A stretch of 20,590 nucleotides of DNA from Larix sibirica. Its lineage: Eukaryota; Streptophyta; Pinopsida; Pinales; Pinaceae. How positions within the stretch are numbered: position 1 is the first letter of the stretch; every line of letters starts with the position of its first letter. The DNA lies in the NCBI GenBank assembly GCA_004151065.3, contig NWUY0300038082.1, positions 3,669 to 24,258 of the forward strand, in the 5' to 3' direction. Of the stretch, positions 9,779-18,248 are shown in pieces. The notes beneath the pieces are model-generated. The model saw only the letters and a program-made list of their open reading frames with translations. It was not told where the DNA came from and made no database searches. Both the position numbers and the translations under genes were made by a program.

Positions 9779-11938
9779 TGATTGCATGGTGCTCAACTTT
9801 ATATTGCTTGTTTTGTGACAATATGCATTTGATTTTGTTAAAACATCGCCCTATATGTCTTGAAGCGATAAAATCTATGGCACAAACCAATATGCCAACC
9901 AAAAAAGCCTAAACATTGTTTGAAACGTCCAAAATGGCATTTTCAAATATCTGAAATGCCATTGAACGTTTCAGATATATTTCTTAGAGGAGTTTCGTAT
10001 AGACATTTATAAGCATAGAAGCATGTTTCCAACACCTTTGGGTGGCATTTCCATTAACACCGATTTTCGTTAGTTTGCAATGTATAAGCTAAAAAGGTCT
10101 CGCTCAAAGACAACTTCCTCCAAGGTAGATAATATTCACTGACTGGTGTTAATGATCAATATTTTGTGACATGTAAGGAATGATCCTACAAATAGAGATA
10201 TAAAAGTGAATATTTTGTATAATACATCAAGAATTCTGAATGCAAACCAATGATTAAATCTTGGATTTTCGCACTCACCCTCGCAACTTTCAGATGTGAA
10301 AGAAGTTTGTATTGTTTTTCCCAATACCCAATCTGACTACATTTTGTAGTTCATCATCCCAAATATGTGAGACCTGCAAAAATTTCAGACAAAATAGGTG
10401 AGAAGAGGAGAATTTAGCTAACTCATTACTAATACCACTTAAAATGACCTACCAATGCAAAATTTGAAAAATAGAGGTTGAATAACATGATATGGGCATT
10501 GAGATTTGAATTGATGTATCATATAGTACCTTTGCATCTCCACAACCTTCTAACAAGGGGGTATTTTCATTCATTCTAATTCTACGTGCAACCTATCTCT
10601 CATTTCCCATAAATTGCTCCTCCATTTCACAGGGAACACCAAGTTGCCTACCTACCCATTCTGGCTGGTGAAATTGTGGATATGCCATAGCGGTATCAGA
10701 AGCAAATGACATACCTGATGGTCCAAGCATCTACAAAATAACCAACAAACACTTAGAGATGAGCTTCCATCCTATTTATTCTTAATGGAAAATATAGAGA
10801 TCCAATATGTATAACATATTTACAACAAAAAGAATATAGCTATGAGCAAAGATAAACAACTCAATTCTAACTCACAAAGAGCTTCACAAGCGCTTAAAAA
10901 GGGACTCAAAGACACTACATTTGAAGTCTTATGTTCACCCACTCTTGCAATCATGTCGTGACTTCTATTCTAAGGCATGAAAGTATGCCCTGACTACATT
11001 TTAGCAACAAGATACCCAAATAATTGAGGAATGCAAATATCTGAGAATCTAAATTAACATTTTTGACAGAGTAAAAATGCCACATTGAACTTCTGAACAT
11101 GTTGATTGAACTTACATCTTTGGCAAGAAATATTTACATGTTAAAGTCCAGTATGGGGTTAAAAACTTCAAGCTTCATAGATAGAAATTGTGAAAAAAAT
11201 AACAAGTCTATTATGATCATATGCAAGCAGATAATCTATGAAATCATTCTTTTAAAGGAATTTCTAGGACCTTACCTCAACTTGGCACTGAAGTGATTGT
11301 ACATAGTTAATTATCTCATTGAACATCTCACTGATTTACCACTTATCTACATACCAAATATTCCTTATTTTAGTTCAAAAAATAAAACACAAAAGCAGTG
11401 GGATCTACCAAGTAGAAAACAAGACCCGGAAAGGAAAAGAGTTCTAGCCTTGACTACCTTATTACATCCAGGAACAAGGTCTTGCAAAAGCTCCATATGT
11501 TCGCTGATATTTGCTCTTAAGGTTTAAGGTTTTCATAATTAGAATTCCTTAACTTTTAAGGTTTTCATGAAAATTTAATTCCATGGCAGATTTTATAGAG
11601 GCATAGCCATCGCCCAAGAACCTAGTGCTTTTCTTTTTTGCATAAGTCAATAACTAATGTTCTTTTCCCTTTATAAGTATTCCAGTTGTAGAATTATAAC
11701 AATGATTTTTATCCTTGTGTAATCATATACCATTGCTTGGTAGTTGAAATGGTTACAATCTCATTGACTATAAAAGCAGTGCACTCTAGATTCTAAGTTT
11801 TGAAACAGACATTCAACTCTTACGTCGGTTAACTATGTGCTCAAGGTCTTGACTTCTATCTATGTTTTGAAAAAAAATCATGCCCATCCTTCCTCATATA
11901 ATTATTCCTAATGATGAAATGTGAAGGTAACTTACCCT
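9779..11938. repeat. Segmental tandem duplication, copy 2 (about 2.2 kb)
   Basis: This copy aligns with 5729-9714 once the LINE in copy 1 is set aside. The alignment begins at atgattgcatggtgctcaac (9779, equal to 5729) and ends at gtgaaggtaacttaccct (11938, equal to 9714). It carries bHLH exons B-F and their introns plus about 500 bp beyond the stop codon of exon F. In exon F I count 4 differences in 84 bp between the copies. Confidence 0.93.
10290..11520 (-). pseudogene. bHLH pseudogene, exon set copy 2 (B-F)
   Basis: Exon B, 11520-11458, reads ISEHMELLQDLVPGCNK and ends at donor GTAGTC. Exon C, 11346-11276, starts after atgtag with ISGKSV, then after a 2-bp AG insertion (11327-11328) continues out of frame as EIINYVQSLQCQVE to donor GTAAGG. 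Exon D, 11187-11116, reads FLSMKLEVFNPILDFNM, a stop, then IFLAKD to donor GTAAGT; its acceptor is AA instead of AG. Exon E, 10730-10530, starts after tgtag with MLGPSGMSFASDTAMAYPQF and has an in-frame TAG at 10595-10593 after EEQFMGNER. Exon F, 10373-10290, starts after tgcag, reads VSHIWDDELQNVVRLGIG and ends in TGA. Of the two sets this is the less damaged in B and F. Confidence 0.9.
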
Positions 11939-12150
11939 CTTTGCAAGGCTATGACTATCAGTGGCTTGTCCTCTCATTTCTCTCACATGGATGTAGTCTT
12001 TGGGTGGCTCTGGAGGTTTGGCACTTTGTTCATATTGTCTCAGATTCACTTCAAGCTTTCCAATGTGGGTTCCTTGTTCAACATCAAACTTTGAATCATC
12101 CTTTTACTTTTTAGCGTCTTCCCTTTTGGGATTTTGATTTTGGATTCATA
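11936..12150 (-). pseudogene. bHLH pseudogene exon A (basic region)
   Basis: The exon ends with KPPEPPKDYIHVREMRGQAT and then DSHSLAKR, directly followed by a canonical donor (AGG|GTAAGT, intron from 11935). Family members have [22 protein letters not shown] here, and the intron falls at the same place in phase 0. Two changes hit the DNA-contacting part: AR to EM after HVR, and the E-box-reading glutamate of HSLAER changed to lysine. Upstream, the frame contains a TAA in a lysine-rich stretch (KK*KDDSKF). The possible acceptor ttgacag at 12157-12151 would put a further TGA in frame. The exon therefore looks non-functional. Its 5' border is uncertain, while its 3' border is secure. Confidence 0.85.
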
Positions 12151-12309
12151 CTGTCAAGAAGGAAAACAACGGATCTGTTAAGAGTGTTACAATATCAAAG
12201 CAAGCTAGAAGACATCTAAAACTAGACTTGATAGAAACCCATCTGACTTAATTTGACTCAGAAAATGACATAACGAGGAAGGTGGGTTCCTCAGACAAAA
12301 ACTTTCACC

Positions 12310-12480
12310 TTCACTATGATGTTATTTACAAATTTAGTTAGTGCACATGTGAAACATAAAGAAGCAATTAAAAGCGCAAATGACTGTAATTGAAAAGAAC
12401 TCGTTGTAGGAGATTCCAAATCCTACATCACATCCATTCAAAATGGGTATGTTAAATCCTTCTCCACAGCTAGTTAAAAA
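12310..12480 (+). pseudogene. RNase H-like fragment of a second non-LTR element
   Basis: One frame reads EAIKSANDC, a stop, then KELVVGDSKSYITSIQNG and KSFSTAS before a TAA. This matches the middle of plant RNase H domains (EAxxxAxxxGxxxLVVEGDSKxxIxxIxNGxxKSW), with the catalytic E of EAIK and D of GDS present. It differs clearly from the RNase H of the LINE at 6448, so it comes from another family. Neither a poly(A) tail nor target-site duplication is obvious. It lies upstream of bHLH exon A in the opposite orientation. Confidence 0.5.
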
Positions 12481-12852
12481 ATACACACAATTTCGTGCTA
12501 GTAAGAAACAAAATTCAATACTCTAATGCCCTTGAGCAGCAATGGATGAAGCTATCTATTCTCATAAACATGGTGCTAGGATCAGCTAGTTGGTTCTCTT
12601 GTAATGTCTTGCGTCAGCGAGATTTGATTACAAGTCTATGAAGTAGGGAGTAATCTCTTTAGTTAACATAAATTATCTGGTTCAAGCATTTAAAAGGGAC
12701 CTGGATTCAATACTATTGTTTGGCTTGGAAGAACAGGTGACCCTATATTTTAGCATAAATTTTACAAATATTAAAAGAATATTATCTGAAAGATGAAGAA
12801 AGAGTACACAGCTTGCAATATGGAGACCTCCACAAAAATGGAAGTATCAATA

Positions 12853-13459
12853 GCTTAGATCCACAGAAGGAGACTGAAAGCACTTGGGATTTAGGTAGCT
12901 AGTTGTTGAATGCAGTGCTAGGCCCAATGTTTTGCTGAAAATGAACCAAACCCCTAGGAAAAAAAAACACATCTCCTTTCTCTAAATGTTTTTCTTAAAA
13001 TATGGATACATCCTATTTAACATAGGAGTAAGCTATCTAGGCGACCTTTTGGACCCTGAATTTGTACGAATTATGAAGGAGAAGTGAAACAATCAAGAAA
13101 AATCACTGTCAACTTTACCGATGGTGGAGAGGAGAAGTGAGTACAGGACTGCAGCAGAGCTCGGCGATGGCGGAGAGGAGAAATGGTGTGGATGGTGAAG
13201 AGAGGTGGTCGAAGGAAAATGGTGGAAAAAGTATGCAAAAGTTGAAAAAGGATTGCAACAGCTGGAAAAAGCTCGCAGGTCACAGGGTGGCAATCGGCAG
13301 CCGAAAAGGGACTAAGCCGGCAATGGTGGGGTCACCGGGCGACTGACGCGGTGATTGTGCTTAGATTGAGCTGATGACGATGGGGTCACCGGGATACTGA
13401 CGTGGTGATCGTGCTCCAGTGCCGGTGATGGACCACCGATCACGGGAAGTCCAAATGGT
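12853..13459. repeat. Duplicated segment A (flank plus TIR element)
   Basis: This segment matches 14747-15292, starting at gctt.gatccaca.aaggaga and including about 170 bp of flanking DNA before the element proper. Shared flank means the segment was copied by duplication after the element had inserted, not by two independent insertions. Confidence 0.85.
13025..13459. mobile_element. TIR element (MITE-like), copy 1, 3' end truncated
   Basis: The element begins with a 30-bp terminal repeat, ggagtaagctatctaggcga and so on to 13054. Its other end stops after gtccaaatggt at 13459, so only 11 bp of the right inverted repeat remain. The interior is GC-richer and purine-rich on the plus strand (gatggcggagaggagaaatg), with two copies of a unit containing ggggtcaccggg. 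I see no transposase, so it would depend on enzymes made elsewhere. The superfamily is not determined because no target-site duplication is visible. Confidence 0.7.
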
Positions 13460-13701
13460 ACAAAAATTGGCATCAATGAAGATGAATATGTCTACCTTAT
13501 CCATGGGTCTATTTATTATGCTATTAAAAACTTTGGAGATGGACGGAAGATAGTTAAGAGGTGAAAATCATCCCACTCAAATTCACATTTCATTTGAACA
13601 TATTAACTCGAGTGAGTGAGATTAAATATTTTATGAATACACAAGAAAGTGGAAAATGAATACAAAATAAATTGGAAAGGGATTTGCGGATAAAACGATA
13701 G
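13460..13701. other. Intervening AT-rich sequence
   Basis: This is unique sequence between the truncated TIR element and the 242-bp tandem repeat. I see no gene or repeat in it. Confidence 0.6.
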
Positions 13702-14182
13702 AACTTCACGTAGATCAATCTGGAATTTGCACACCAAAAATTTATGCACATTCGTGGATAATACAATCCTTCAAATTCAACAAAGACATTAATATTGCAA
13801 TCATCATCATCATTATAGTCAATAACAAATCAATAATATATTTCGCTTATGCATTTGGAACTTAAACAACAACACAAATAAATAAATCATAGTTTAAATG
13901 ACTATGCATTATCTTTTTTCCACCTAGTTGTAGAATGTGAAGTAACTTCACGTAGATTGATCTGGAATCTGCACACCAAAAATATATCCGCATTCGTGGA
14001 TAATACAATCCTTCAAATTCAATGAAGACATTAATATTACAATCATCATAATTATAGTCAATGACAAACCAATAATATATTCCACTTAGGCATTTGAAAC
14101 TTAAACAAAAACACAAATAAATAAATCATAGTTTAAATGACTATGCATTACCTATTTTCCACCTAGCTGTAGAATGTGAAGT
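13702..14182. repeat. 242-bp tandem duplication (2 copies)
   Basis: The copies start at 13702 and 13944 with aacttcacgtagat and share, among others, cattcgtggataatacaatc and gactatgcattac/tc. The second copy ends around 14182. They are closely similar. The end of the unit and the sequence following it resemble 665-960 near the start of the window. Confidence 0.92.
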
Positions 14183-14746
14183 TTGGTTGCAGGTATGGCA
14201 TACTTGAAATAATGAACTTGTTCTTATGTGTTTACTTTGTATTATAAGCTTTGAGTATAAGGATGAAAATATGTAACAGGAACAGTTTGGGGAAGATTAA
14301 ATAACCAATTTTTTTTAAGTATTTTCAATTCCTAGATGTGTCTAGGTCTCGAGAGTTGATCTATTTCTTAACATTCAAGGAATTTAATCACTTACAATTT
14401 TAGGTCATACATTAATATCGAAGAGTTTATAACATGATAACTAGCTCTTAAAATTTTCACTCTTCTCCTCTCAATTAAAAATTCAAATGAATCATATTTG
14501 AGCAATAAATATGTGTGGCTTGAAAATTTTGAGACCTAAAATCCAAATGAAAAAGATCCAGTAAATTGCAGTGCCCTTTAGCAAGGTTTAACAACATTTA
14601 AATTCAATACACAAGGCATAATAATGGGAATCATGGAAAAACAAACAAAATGATATATTGCGAATTGAATTTAGAACTAATTTTCTTGACTGCATTGTTT
14701 CTCATGGTTTAAAAGGATTTGGCCAGCACATCCTCCGGAACAGGGG
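14183..14746. other. AT-rich non-coding stretch
   Basis: The first 70 bp continue the similarity to 880-960 (ttgcaggtat and cttatgtgt). The remainder shows no gene, RNA or repeat that I can support. Confidence 0.55.
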
Positions 14747-15292
14747 GCTTCGATCCACACAAGGAGACTGAAAGCACTTGGGCTTCAGGTAGCTGGTCCT
14801 TGAATGCAGTGCTAGGCCCAATGTTTTGCTGAAAATGAACCAAACCCCTAGGAAAAACAAACACATCTCCTTTGTCTAAATATTTTTCTTAAACTATGGA
14901 TACATCCTACTTAAGATAGGAGTAAGCTATTTAGTAGACCTTTTGGACCCTGAATTTGTATGAATTATGAATAAGAAGTGAAACAATCAAGAAACCTCAC
15001 TATCGGCTTTAGCGATGGCGGAGAGGAGAAGTGAGTACAGGTCTGCAACAAAGCTCATCGATGGAGGAGAGGAGAAATGGTGCAGATGGTGAAGAGAGGT
15101 GGTTGAAGGAAAATGGTGGAAAAAGTCTGCAAAAGATGAAAAGGGATCGCAACAACTGGAAAAAGCTCGCAGGTCACAAGGTGGTAGTCGAAAAGGGACT
15201 GAGCCGCCGACAGTGGGGTCACCGGGTGATTGACGCGGTGATCATGCTCCGGTGCCAGTGACAGACCATCGATCACGGGAAGTCCAAATGGT
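14747..15292. repeat. Duplicated segment B (flank plus TIR element)
   Basis: This is the second copy of the segment at 12853-13459. The flank includes gtgctaggcccaatgttttg and aaccaaacccctagg in both copies. The copies differ in internal repeat number and in many substitutions. Confidence 0.85.
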
Positions 15293-15311
15293 CGCATAGA
15301 TAGCTTACTCC
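14919..15311. mobile_element. TIR element (MITE-like), copy 2
   Basis: The left end is ggagtaagctatttagtaga (14919-14948 for the full repeat). The right end at 15282-15311 is its inverted complement and ends gatagcttactcc. The interior matches copy 1 but has only one unit containing ggggtcaccggg. No coding region is supported; the small frames over the purine-rich interior appear in every copy at different lengths and look like by-products of composition. Confidence 0.75.
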
Positions 15312-15615
15312 GAGGAGAAATGGTGCGGATGGTGAAGAGAGGTGGTCGAAGGAAAATGGTGGAAAAAGTCTGTAAAAACTGAAAAAGGATCGCAACAGCT
15401 GGAAAAACCTTGCAGGTCATAGGGTGGCAGCCGGCAGCCGGAAAGGGACTGAGCCGGCGATGGTGGGGTCACCGGGCGGCTGACGTGGTGATCGTGCTCG
15501 AACTGAGTCGACGATGGTGGGGTCACCGGGCGACTGACGTAGTGATTGTGCTCTGGTGTCAGTGACAGACCACCAATCATGGGAAGTCCAAATGGTCTCC
15601 TAGATAGCTTACTCC
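15312..15615. mobile_element. TIR element partial copy 3, fused to copy 2
   Basis: Directly after the right end of copy 2 the sequence jumps back into the element interior (gaggagaaatggtgcggatg) and runs again to a complete right inverted repeat at 15586-15615. The repeated unit is about 304 bp. It has two ggggtcaccggg units at a spacing of about 54 bp (near 15458 and 15512). The inverted complement of 15586-15615 matches the left end at 13025-13054 at 28 of 30 positions. This looks like a tandem duplication inside the element. Confidence 0.75.
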
Positions 15616-15911
15616 ATTAGCAATTGTTCACGACATTGCCACTGCGTGGCTATTGCTAACATTATATTTTTGAATTTACAAATAAATGAAGTGCTTCAAA
15701 TACCTTTATTGCATGCACTTGTTGTTCGATAACTTACTTCATTAACTAACATTAATTAAAATTATATCTCTTTGTAATTCGTTTTAAATTAACTTGTCAA
15801 ATGGTAAACTAATTAAAACCCCACAATCATATATGATCAAAATTCAAAGAGGACAATATAGATCCATATATATTAATGTGGTAGTTAAATTATTGAACAT
15901 TAGACAATGTC
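15616..15911. other. AT-rich region downstream of the GDSL remnant
   Basis: No coding sequence is visible. By position this is the 3' flank, or part of the 3' untranslated region, of the minus-strand GDSL remnant. Confidence 0.5.
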
Positions 15912-16495
15912 CTAAAATAAGTGTGAGAGATATCGATCGATTATAATTTTAGAAACAATCTCATAAAAATTTTGCGTTGGATGAATGACATCCCAAAAGA
16001 CATGTTTAAAGGCATCATAACAAATGAAGGGAGCATTCTTATTACACGGACCATCCCCTATCAATATTGTTCCACAACATGCTCTCCCCAATATCTCAAA
16101 CCCTACACCACACAAATACAATATGTAATATCAATATGCAGTAGATAAACAATTGCCTACTGTTTTTTCAATGACAGTAGAAAAAAGACCAAACTCTAAA
16201 AGAAGTTGATACTATATTTTCCAGGATTGTATGCGCTATCAGAGAGCACTTCGTAGATATCCACATAAACATGCTTGAGATCAAGCAGATGATGCATCAA
16301 GCTCTTCAACACTAATTTTAGATTTTCATTGAAACTAATTGCCACCTGGTTTTGTCCTTGTACACATTCAATTTTCCCAATCCTTATGTTTATGGATAGC
16401 TTCTTATGTAAAGCTCTCATTGTAGGTAGACAACCCATTGCAGGGAGTCCAACTAACAATAGTTTGTTGGCACCCTTATTGTATATTTTATGTCA
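15912..16495 (-). pseudogene. GDSL esterase/lipase, last two exons (5' part lost)
   Basis: Family members are mostly secreted serine hydrolases of the SGNH type. The upstream exon (to 16213) reads KIYNKGANKLLLVGLPAMGC, then CVQGQNQVAISFNENL, YVDIYEVLSD and NPGKY, matching the family pattern LYxLGARKxxVxGLPPxGCLP ... FNxxL ... YxDIYxxLxDxxxNPxKYGF. An intron with donor GTATCA (from 16212) and acceptor gtgtag (to 16103) joins it in frame to the last exon (16102-15912), which reads ILGRACCGTILIGDGPCN, FKHVFWDVIHPTQNFYEIV and ends in TAG. The aspartate and histidine of WDVIHPT are the expected catalytic pair. Upstream, the frame meets TGA at 16495-16493, and the homologous text (QFLN, stop, VFIEFGD) continues in another frame. 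The exons with the nucleophilic serine (GDS) were not found, so this is most likely a truncated pseudogene. Confidence 0.85.
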
Positions 16496-16600
16496 CCAAA
16501 TTCAATGAATACTCAGTTGAGAAATTGATTATTTTGATCAGTCACACCATTGATATCCGCCTCTTCCATCTCTTTATCCTACACCCACAATGAACACTTG
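16496..16600 (-). pseudogene. Degenerate upstream part of the GDSL remnant
   Basis: Read on the minus strand, one frame gives QFLN, a stop and VFIEFGDIKY just before the intact part, as expected for the segment before LYxLGAR. Further upstream FIVGVG (about 16598-16578) could be what is left of the GxND block. Several stops and shifts separate these pieces. The assignment rests on position and short matches only. Confidence 0.35.
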
Positions 16601-16824
16601 TTCACCCTATCTCTATAGTTGTAACATGGGAAACTATAAGCATATAAGTATGCACATCGATAGATGGATGGAACACCAACAAATGGATGGTTGCATGCCT
16701 GGATGATTGCATGTCTGCAATTGTTTGAACGTTTTCCACACTGACTGAATAGCCCAGGATGCCAGATCCATCAGAATGATACCATGCAAAGAATGACCTC
16801 AGCCCGCCACGAGGGGTGGGAAAC

Positions 16825-16894
16825 AATCCCAGAGGTCGGCATCATCTTTTCTAACCAATCCCAGAGGTCGGCATCATCTTTTCTAACCAATCCC
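16825..16894. repeat. 32-bp tandem repeat (2.2 copies)
   Basis: The unit aatcccagaggtcggcatca..ctaacc occurs at 16825-16856 and 16857-16888 without any difference, followed by a partial aatccc. Perfect identity suggests a recent event. A 74-codon minus-strand frame ends nearby but has no family match. Confidence 0.92.
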
Positions 16895-17481
16895 ATTACA
16901 CATTAATAGGTTTTATTGAAACTAATTTAAATAGAAAAATTATCTTCTAAAGTTTAACCATGGAAAATTGGAAAAAACTTAGTTGTATGAAAAGATTAAT
17001 TGGTTTAATCGAAAACTATATAGTCCCATGCGGGGACATAATAAAGACTAGTAAGTACTATGTGATAAACATTTCATGTTTTAACCAACTTTTTAAATCC
17101 TAAACATCAATGCTGTAATGTTTTTTTAGAAATTCATATAAGATAATTATTTGATAAGACAAGCTTTCAAATCTAAGTGTATGTGGCGACTTCTACATTT
17201 TTTCTAAATGTTCTATTTTAAAATGAATTTTAAACTAACAATTATGGGAAAAAATACACCATGGATATATTAGTCATATCACAAAGTTTTATCCAATCAA
17301 AATTTTGTTTTATAAAATTTCAAAATGAAGAAAATAAATTTATTTTTCAAATAATTTGAATTAATAAAAAAAAATTGTAAGACATAGGAGGTGTTTTACA
17401 AAATGGGTCAGGTGATAGCGGATAAAATATGGTTGAATTCTAACTAAAAACAATAGTCCCTTCTTTGGTAGGGACTAAAGG
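16895..17481. other. AT-rich stretch without a supported feature
   Basis: This stretch is broken in all frames and has many A and T runs. I see no repeat or gene in it. Confidence 0.6.
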
Positions 17482-17809
17482 GACATGAGTGTTTCATCTA
17501 AAAAGGAAGAACAATTTAACAAGCAACCTAAAAAACATAGGAAGAAGAAGGTCACCACCACTATCTAGTAAGATAAAAATCTAGCAAATAAGAATCATAG
17601 TAGCCAATGCAACGCAGATGGTTACATTAATGAAAAGTGTTGGAAACTATATTCAAAATTGAATTTAGGGAACAACAAGAGTGCATCAAAAAAAAAAATA
17701 TTAATCCAAGTGGAAGGGAAAGAGTTTGAAGGAGAAGACGAGGTTATGACTAGAATATTCCTTTCATTGTTTGCTCCAATCTTCCAACACATGCACAAAA
17801 AAGGTTAAG
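17482..17809 (+). pseudogene. LTR-retrotransposon gag remnant with damaged CCHC zinc knuckle
   Basis: One frame is open for most of the stretch. A lysine-rich part (KKEEQFNKQPKKHRKKK) is followed by two stops, then SSQCNADGYINEKCWKLYSK. This fits the nucleic-acid-binding zinc knuckle CxxCxxxGHxxxxC followed by WKLHPEL, as found in gag proteins of plant LTR elements. The first cysteine is serine and the histidine is tyrosine, so zinc binding would be lost. The frame continues past an A11 run to a TAA near 17807. No protease or reverse transcriptase follows. Confidence 0.6.
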
Positions 17810-18222
17810 GAGACTAAAAGTATGGAGGAAAGATAAAAATACAAACCTATAAACTATTGAAATTAAGGTTGTACTATTCCCATTTGGCCATAGTCAATAT
17901 TATTTGCACTTTTATATTATGTTTTTAGGTTTTGCTAAGGCCAACCTAGTTAACTAAATGTAGGCTCATAAAATACCCTCCTTGGGAAAAGAACCCTACC
18001 TCTTTATTTGTGTATAGTTACACAAATCCTAATTCTATTTTCACATATTGTGATCATTTCATTGCCTCTTATACAAGTGATTTAGCCTAAGGGCACCATA
18101 AATCATCGTTCTCTTGTGTTCTTGGTTTGATCTATCTTTTGCTTGGTTGATTTATCTCTCTAGTGGATTTGTGCTATGGTTTATGATCCCAAATGGATCA
18201 TTATATAAGTTGTCATATATTT

Positions 18223-18248
18223 TGGTATTAAAAACTAGAGCTATTGGC
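18223..18248 (+). promoter_or_regulatory. Primer-binding-site-like sequence of an LTR element
   Basis: The sequence tggtattaaaaactagagct resembles the usual plant site tggtatcagagc, complementary to the initiator methionine tRNA, with a short insertion between tggtat and agagc. The text just before it ends in ca (18214-18215), as LTRs do. The sequence following (about 18249-18659) would be the untranslated leader of that element. No matching LTR pair is visible. Confidence 0.35.

Larger units (their letters stand above)
6239..12150 (-). pseudogene. bHLH transcription factor pseudogene (CIB/bHLH49-74-like), exons B-F duplicated
   Basis: Working relatives are nuclear, dimerising, E-box-binding regulators of plant subfamily XII. 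The order on the minus strand is exon A (basic region), B (helix 1), C (loop/helix 2), D (the conserved segment after helix 2), E and F (C-terminal WEDDLQSVVQMG-type motif). Exon A occurs once at 12150-11936. Exons B-F occur twice, at 11520-10290 and 9293-6239. Introns are kept, so this is a duplicated gene copy and not a processed pseudogene. Several changes that break the reading frame or splicing are shared by both exon sets, and each set has further lesions of its own. I could not find the exon(s) coding for the N-terminal region upstream of exon A. A LINE lies in the copy-1 intron between E and F. The family assignment is firm, because five separate exons match in order and orientation. 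The exact subfamily member is not determined. Confidence 0.9.

Noticed and set aside
9697-9912. Frames at 5701-5914 and 9697-9912 that look alike and could be a small gene family
   Set aside because: They are the same piece of DNA in the two duplicated units, downstream of the bHLH stop codon, and are not conserved as protein between the copies.
13137-15580. Small frames on both strands over the purine-rich TIR element (for example MSTGLQQSS on plus)
   Set aside because: They recur because the element is repeated, change length between copies, and follow from GC-rich purine-biased composition. No transposase motif is seen.
16602-16826. 74-codon minus-strand frame upstream of the GDSL remnant as its missing exon
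   Set aside because: It lacks the GDS and GxND blocks and has no similarity to GDSL proteins that I can see.
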